A DNA stretch of 64,000 nt from the NCBI GenBank assembly GCA_944321125.1, contig CALUKD010000014.1, positions 1 through 64,000 of the forward strand, read 5' to 3'. Numbering within the stretch: position 1 is the stretch's first letter; every line of letters begins with the position of its first letter. Source of the stretch: Candidatus Butyricimonas faecavium. GTDB taxonomy: Bacteria > Bacteroidota > Bacteroidia > Bacteroidales > Marinifilaceae. The notes beneath the pieces are model-generated. The model searched no databases and was not told the DNA's origin. It worked only from the letters and a program-made list of their open reading frames with translations. Shown here piece after piece: positions 61,601-64,000 of this stretch. The translations under genes were made by a program, and so were the position numbers.

Positions 61601-62317
61601 ATGAATGGGATGATTTTTGCAGCCGGTTTAGGTACTCGGCTGCGGCCATTGACAAACGACCGTCCAAAAGCTTTGGTGGAATTGAAGGGAAAGACTCTAT
61701 TAGAACGGGTAATCGAGAGAATGAAAGAAATACAGGTGGAGCGTTTGGTGATTAATGTTCATCATTTTGCAGATCTGGTAGAGCATTTTTTGGGCGAGAA
61801 GGGAAACTTCGGCATGGACATTGTTTTGTCTGATGAACGAGAAGAACTACTGGACACGGGAGGGGGAGTTTTGAAGGCTCGGGAATTATTTATTCCGGGA
61901 AAATCTGTACTTATTCATAACGTAGATATATTAACGGATTTAGATTTAAGGGCTTTAATTTGCCAACATGAGTCACGTGAAGCTTATGCCACGCTAGTCG
62001 TGCAACAGACTGTTGCTGACCGGGTATTGAAATTTAACCACGGTATTTTGAAAGGTTGGGAGAACAAGCGAACCGGTGAACAGAAGATTGTGGATGAGGG
62101 GTTTCTCGGGGCCACGGAGTTTAACTATTGCGGGATTCAAATTCTTAGCCCGGAATATTTAAAGAATATTATTCATCGAGGGGTATTCTCCATCATCGAC
62201 GAGCATCTGGCGCAGGCAAGAGAACATCCTATCGAGCTTTTCCGGCACGATGGCTTATGTTTTGATCTTGGAACTCCGGAGGCAGTGAGAAGAGCCAGTA
62301 CTAATTTTAGATTTTAA
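61601..62317 (+). CDS. Sugar nucleotidyltransferase (MurU-like)
   Basis: A 238-residue NTP-transferase with the pyrophosphorylase signature AAGLGTRLRPLTNDRPKAL (residues 7-25), a VLSDE.EELLDTGGGVL substrate loop and an LIHNVDILTDLD metal site. Closest in style to MurNAc-1-phosphate uridylyltransferase or mannose-1-phosphate guanylyltransferase-like proteins; the exact sugar is uncertain. It starts at the base following the stop of the response regulator, so it is part of that operon. Its last residues (TNFRF) are encoded within an AT-rich repeat that provides the stop. Confidence 0.88.
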   Translation: MNGMIFAAGLGTRLRPLTNDRPKALVELKGKTLLERVIERMKEIQVERLVINVHHFADLVEHFLGEKGNFGMDIVLSDEREELLDTGGGVLKARELFIPGKSVLIHNVDILTDLDLRALICQHESREAYATLVVQQTVADRVLKFNHGILKGWENKRTGEQKIVDEGFLGATEFNYCGIQILSPEYLKNIIHRGVFSIIDEHLAQAREHPIELFRHDGLCFDLGTPEAVRRASTNFRF

Positions 62318-62393
62318 ATTCCAGTCGTACAAGCTAACGTTTCTTTTAATGGCTCAATCCGAAATTATAAATCATTAATTTAAAATTATTAAA
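62303..62393. repeat. AT-rich intergenic repeats around two stop codons
   Basis: AATTTTAGATTTTAAATTCCAG (62303-62324) contains the nucleotidyltransferase stop, and ATAAATCATTAATTTAAAAT (62366-62385) abuts the DUF6146 gene end. Confidence 0.5.
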
Positions 62394-62781
62394 GGCTTCT
62401 ATTGCCGGGTATAAGTTTTATTCGATTCGTGTCTTCGAAAAACCTAAAATACATGTAGAGTTTGTAATTAAAATCAAACCCATAGTCTCTATTTAGGCTG
62501 TAGTCGATATAACTATTAATTCTTGGATCTCCGGTAGCATATCTCCTGTTCCATTCGATAGCATATTGGTGATTCATGCTTTGGTAATAACTTTCCGAAT
62601 GCTGACTGGCCATATTTTGGTGACTTGCCAACCAGAAATCAAATCCCGAATCAAAAACGATTAATTCATATTGCACTGAATCTTTTATAGCGCAGCGCCC
62701 TTTTTTATTTTGGACAATCTCTTTTTGAGATGCACAGGAGAAAAATAGGGCAAGCATAAGGGGTAAACCGAATATTCTCAT
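62389..62781 (-). CDS. DUF6146 family lipoprotein
   Basis: A 130-residue predicted lipoprotein (Cys16 in FFSCASQ). The conserved core YELIVFDSGFDFWLASH, YYQSMNHQYAIEWNRRYATG and INSYIDYSLNRDYGFDFNYK marks DUF6146, a family of small Bacteroidota lipoproteins with no known role. It lies downstream of ridA behind a terminator, so it is likely a separate transcript. Confidence 0.82.
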   Translation of the reverse strand: MRIFGLPLMLALFFSCASQKEIVQNKKGRCAIKDSVQYELIVFDSGFDFWLASHQNMASQHSESYYQSMNHQYAIEWNRRYATGDPRINSYIDYSLNRDYGFDFNYKLYMYFRFFEDTNRIKLIPGNRSL

Positions 62782-62838
62782 AATGTATGATTTAAGTTAT
62801 GCACTACTTTTCCCCGTAAGATAAGAAAAAAAAATGAA

Positions 62839-62863
62839 AAAAACGGCTGGTTCAGCCGTTTTT
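62839..62863 (-). terminator. Terminator after ridA
   Basis: 11-bp stem AAAAACGGCTG / CAGCCGTTTTT with a 3-nt loop and flanking A/T tracts, 5 bp past the ridA stop. It can work in both directions. Confidence 0.85.
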
Positions 62864-62867
62864 ATCT

Positions 62868-63245
62868 TTATTTCACAGCAATAGTTTCAATTTCAACCAT
62901 GGCTCCCATCGGAAGAGCTTTTACTGCAAAAGCTGCACGGGCAGGACAATCTGCCTTGTAATATTTAGCGTAGATTTCGTTCATATCAGCGAAATAAGAC
63001 ATATCTCCTAATAGACAAGTTGATTTAACTACGTTGTCAAAAGTATATCCGGCTTCTTCCAAGATATAACCGATGTTTTTCAAACACTGCTCTGTTTGTT
63101 CCTTTACTCCACCTTCAACGAATTTTCCGGTATTCACGTCAATAGGAAGTTGACCACTGATGTAAAGCGTTCCATTTGCTTCAATTGCTTGACTGTAAGG
63201 ACCGATAGCTTTCGGGGCTTTCAGTGAGTTAATAACTTTTTTCAT
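62868..63245 (-). CDS. RidA family enamine/imine deaminase
   Basis: A 125-residue cytoplasmic protein that hydrolyses reactive 2-aminoacrylate and related enamines from PLP enzymes. Conserved pieces are AIGPYSQAIEANGTLYISGQLP, LKNIGYILEEAG, and the end PARAAFAVKALPMGAMVEIE, which contains the catalytic Arg at position 105 and Glu near 118. Typical length. A TATATTTG -7 box (reverse strand) lies 49 bp upstream. Confidence 0.95.
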   Translation of the reverse strand: MKKVINSLKAPKAIGPYSQAIEANGTLYISGQLPIDVNTGKFVEGGVKEQTEQCLKNIGYILEEAGYTFDNVVKSTCLLGDMSYFADMNEIYAKYYKADCPARAAFAVKALPMGAMVEIETIAVK

Positions 63246-63293
63246 AATGATTTTATTTTATCAATTAAAAAATAGATTTCTGTTTCTTTGTCG

Positions 63294-63301
63294 CAAATAT
63301 A
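63294..63301 (-). promoter_or_regulatory. -7 box of the ridA gene
   Basis: TATATTTG on the reverse strand fits TAnnTTTG, 49 bp upstream of the ridA start codon. Confidence 0.5.
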
Positions 63302-63343
63302 ACGAAAATCGAGTTGTGATTTCTTTGTGATGGGTAAAAATAT

Positions 63344-63383
63344 AAAACTAAAAGTTGAAGCGGTTGCCTCAACTTTTAGTTTT
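63344..63383 (-). terminator. Terminator after rubrerythrin
   Basis: 15-bp stem (63344-63358 with 63369-63383, 10-nt loop), 24 bp past the rubrerythrin stop and followed by A/T-rich sequence on either side. Confidence 0.75.
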
Positions 63384-63406
63384 TTTATTTTCAATTACAA
63401 ATGTGC

Positions 63407-63979
63407 TTAGTAATTATTTTTCTTTTCTTCGAAATATGCTTGAGGGTGAGCACAAGCAGGACATGCTTTCGGGGCTGTTTTACCTTCGTAAACGAAACCG
63501 CAGTTACGGCATTGCCACAGGATCACTTCGTCTCTTTCGAATACTTTACCGGCTTCAACACGAGCTAAAAGCGTTCTATAGCGAGCTTCGTGTTCTGCTT
63601 CCACTTTAGCGATGTTACGGAATACGGCTGCTATGGCGGTAAATCCTTCTTCTTCGGCAACTTTGGCAAATTCTGGATAGAGGTCTGCCCATTCTTCGTT
63701 TTCTCCTTCTGCGGCAGCTTTTAGGTTCTCTGCCGTCGTTCCGATTACACCTGCGGGATAAGATGCGGTGATTTCAACCATTCCGCCTTCCAAGAATTTA
63801 AAGAATCTCTTGGCATGTTCTTTTTCCTGTTCGGCAGTTTCCATAAAAACTCCCGCAATTTGTTCGAATCCCTCTTTTTTGGCTACACTAGCGAAAAAAG
63901 TATAACGATTTCTGGCCTGTGATTCACCAGCAAATGATTTTAATAAGTTTTGTTCTGTTTTTGTTCCTTTAATGCTCAT
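63407..63979 (-). CDS. Rubrerythrin
   Basis: A 190-residue peroxide-reducing diiron protein of anaerobes. The ferritin-like domain supplies the Glu ligands in [10 protein letters not shown] (Glu17), [18 protein letters not shown] and [14 protein letters not shown]. The C-terminal rubredoxin-like domain has two CxxC pairs, [10 protein letters not shown] and CPACAHPQ, for the FeS4 centre. It reduces hydrogen peroxide using rubredoxin or an NADH donor. The start codon is 21 bp from the window edge, so the promoter is not visible. Confidence 0.97.
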   Translation of the reverse strand: MSIKGTKTEQNLLKSFAGESQARNRYTFFASVAKKEGFEQIAGVFMETAEQEKEHAKRFFKFLEGGMVEITASYPAGVIGTTAENLKAAAEGENEEWADLYPEFAKVAEEEGFTAIAAVFRNIAKVEAEHEARYRTLLARVEAGKVFERDEVILWQCRNCGFVYEGKTAPKACPACAHPQAYFEEKKNNY

Positions 63980-64000
63980 AAATTTAATCTTTTTAGTGGT

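Noticed and set aside
1-64000. CRISPR array, rRNA operon, transposase or complete prophage
   Set aside because: No regularly spaced repeats, rRNA motifs, transposase signatures or phage structural genes were found on either strand.

Overview
The window looks like a chromosomal segment of an anaerobic gut Bacteroidota. Signs of this are -7 promoter boxes of the TAnnTTTG type, weak Shine-Dalgarno sequences, an ECF sigma/FecR/SusC/SusD locus, DUF4491, DUF6146 and DUF6266 proteins, a TamL-type lipoprotein barrel and a rubrerythrin. Peptide-directed gene content suggests an Odoribacter/Butyricimonas-like organism, but the genus is an inference.

Layout. 1-5.3 kb: tRNA-Phe, truA with a DUF4105 protein, then yggS, a dihydroorotate-dehydrogenase-like gene and a transglutaminase lipoprotein. 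5.4-16.7 kb is accessory and eroding: a DUF6266 pair; an AraC-controlled SDR/acetyltransferase block with a Nim-like flavoprotein and a SugE/Gdx fragment; two PepSY-like lipoproteins beside a two-component system; a frameshifted DUF4261 gene; an ECF sigma factor; and a decayed second copy of the DUF6266 pair.

17-34.3 kb is one long forward locus: FecR, a SusC with an STN signalling domain, SusD, a lipoprotein, a HExxH metalloprotease, a paralogue of it that has lost all three zinc ligands, a ThuA-like protein ending in a DsbD-alpha-type redox domain, a TlpA-like thioredoxin and a DPP-IV-like S9 peptidase. It reads as a protein/peptide capture and digestion system with its own thiol chemistry. 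A dead Crp/Fnr gene closes it.

35.2-47.5 kb: a second S9 peptidase, recA-bcp, DUF4491, a thioesterase, an AraC-controlled flavodoxin/cyclophilin-like/acetyltransferase unit, and a small divergent locus (HTH repressor-like gene against two mutually homologous unknown proteins) with a 14-bp direct repeat as likely operator, then uvrB and a hotdog thioesterase.

47.5-55.9 kb (reverse strand): a TauE/SafE permease gene and a five-gene methionine operon (DUF39/COG1900, NIL-ferredoxin, UPF0280/COG2122, metH, metF). The operon has a canonical SAM-I riboswitch followed directly by a 35-codon ORF whose tail is very rich in Met codons, a probable leader peptide. Its content predicts homocysteine made directly from sulfide, then methylation by MetH with MetF supplying methyl-THF.

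56-64 kb: PorT-like barrel, TrmH-family methyltransferase, TamL, a NarL-type two-component pair with a sugar nucleotidyltransferase, DUF6146, RidA and rubrerythrin.

No CRISPR array, rRNA, insertion sequence or intact prophage was seen. The strongest leads are the riboswitch plus Met-rich leader, the active/inactive metalloprotease pair, the redox-domain fusion in the SusCD locus, and the HTH-controlled pair of unknown proteins.
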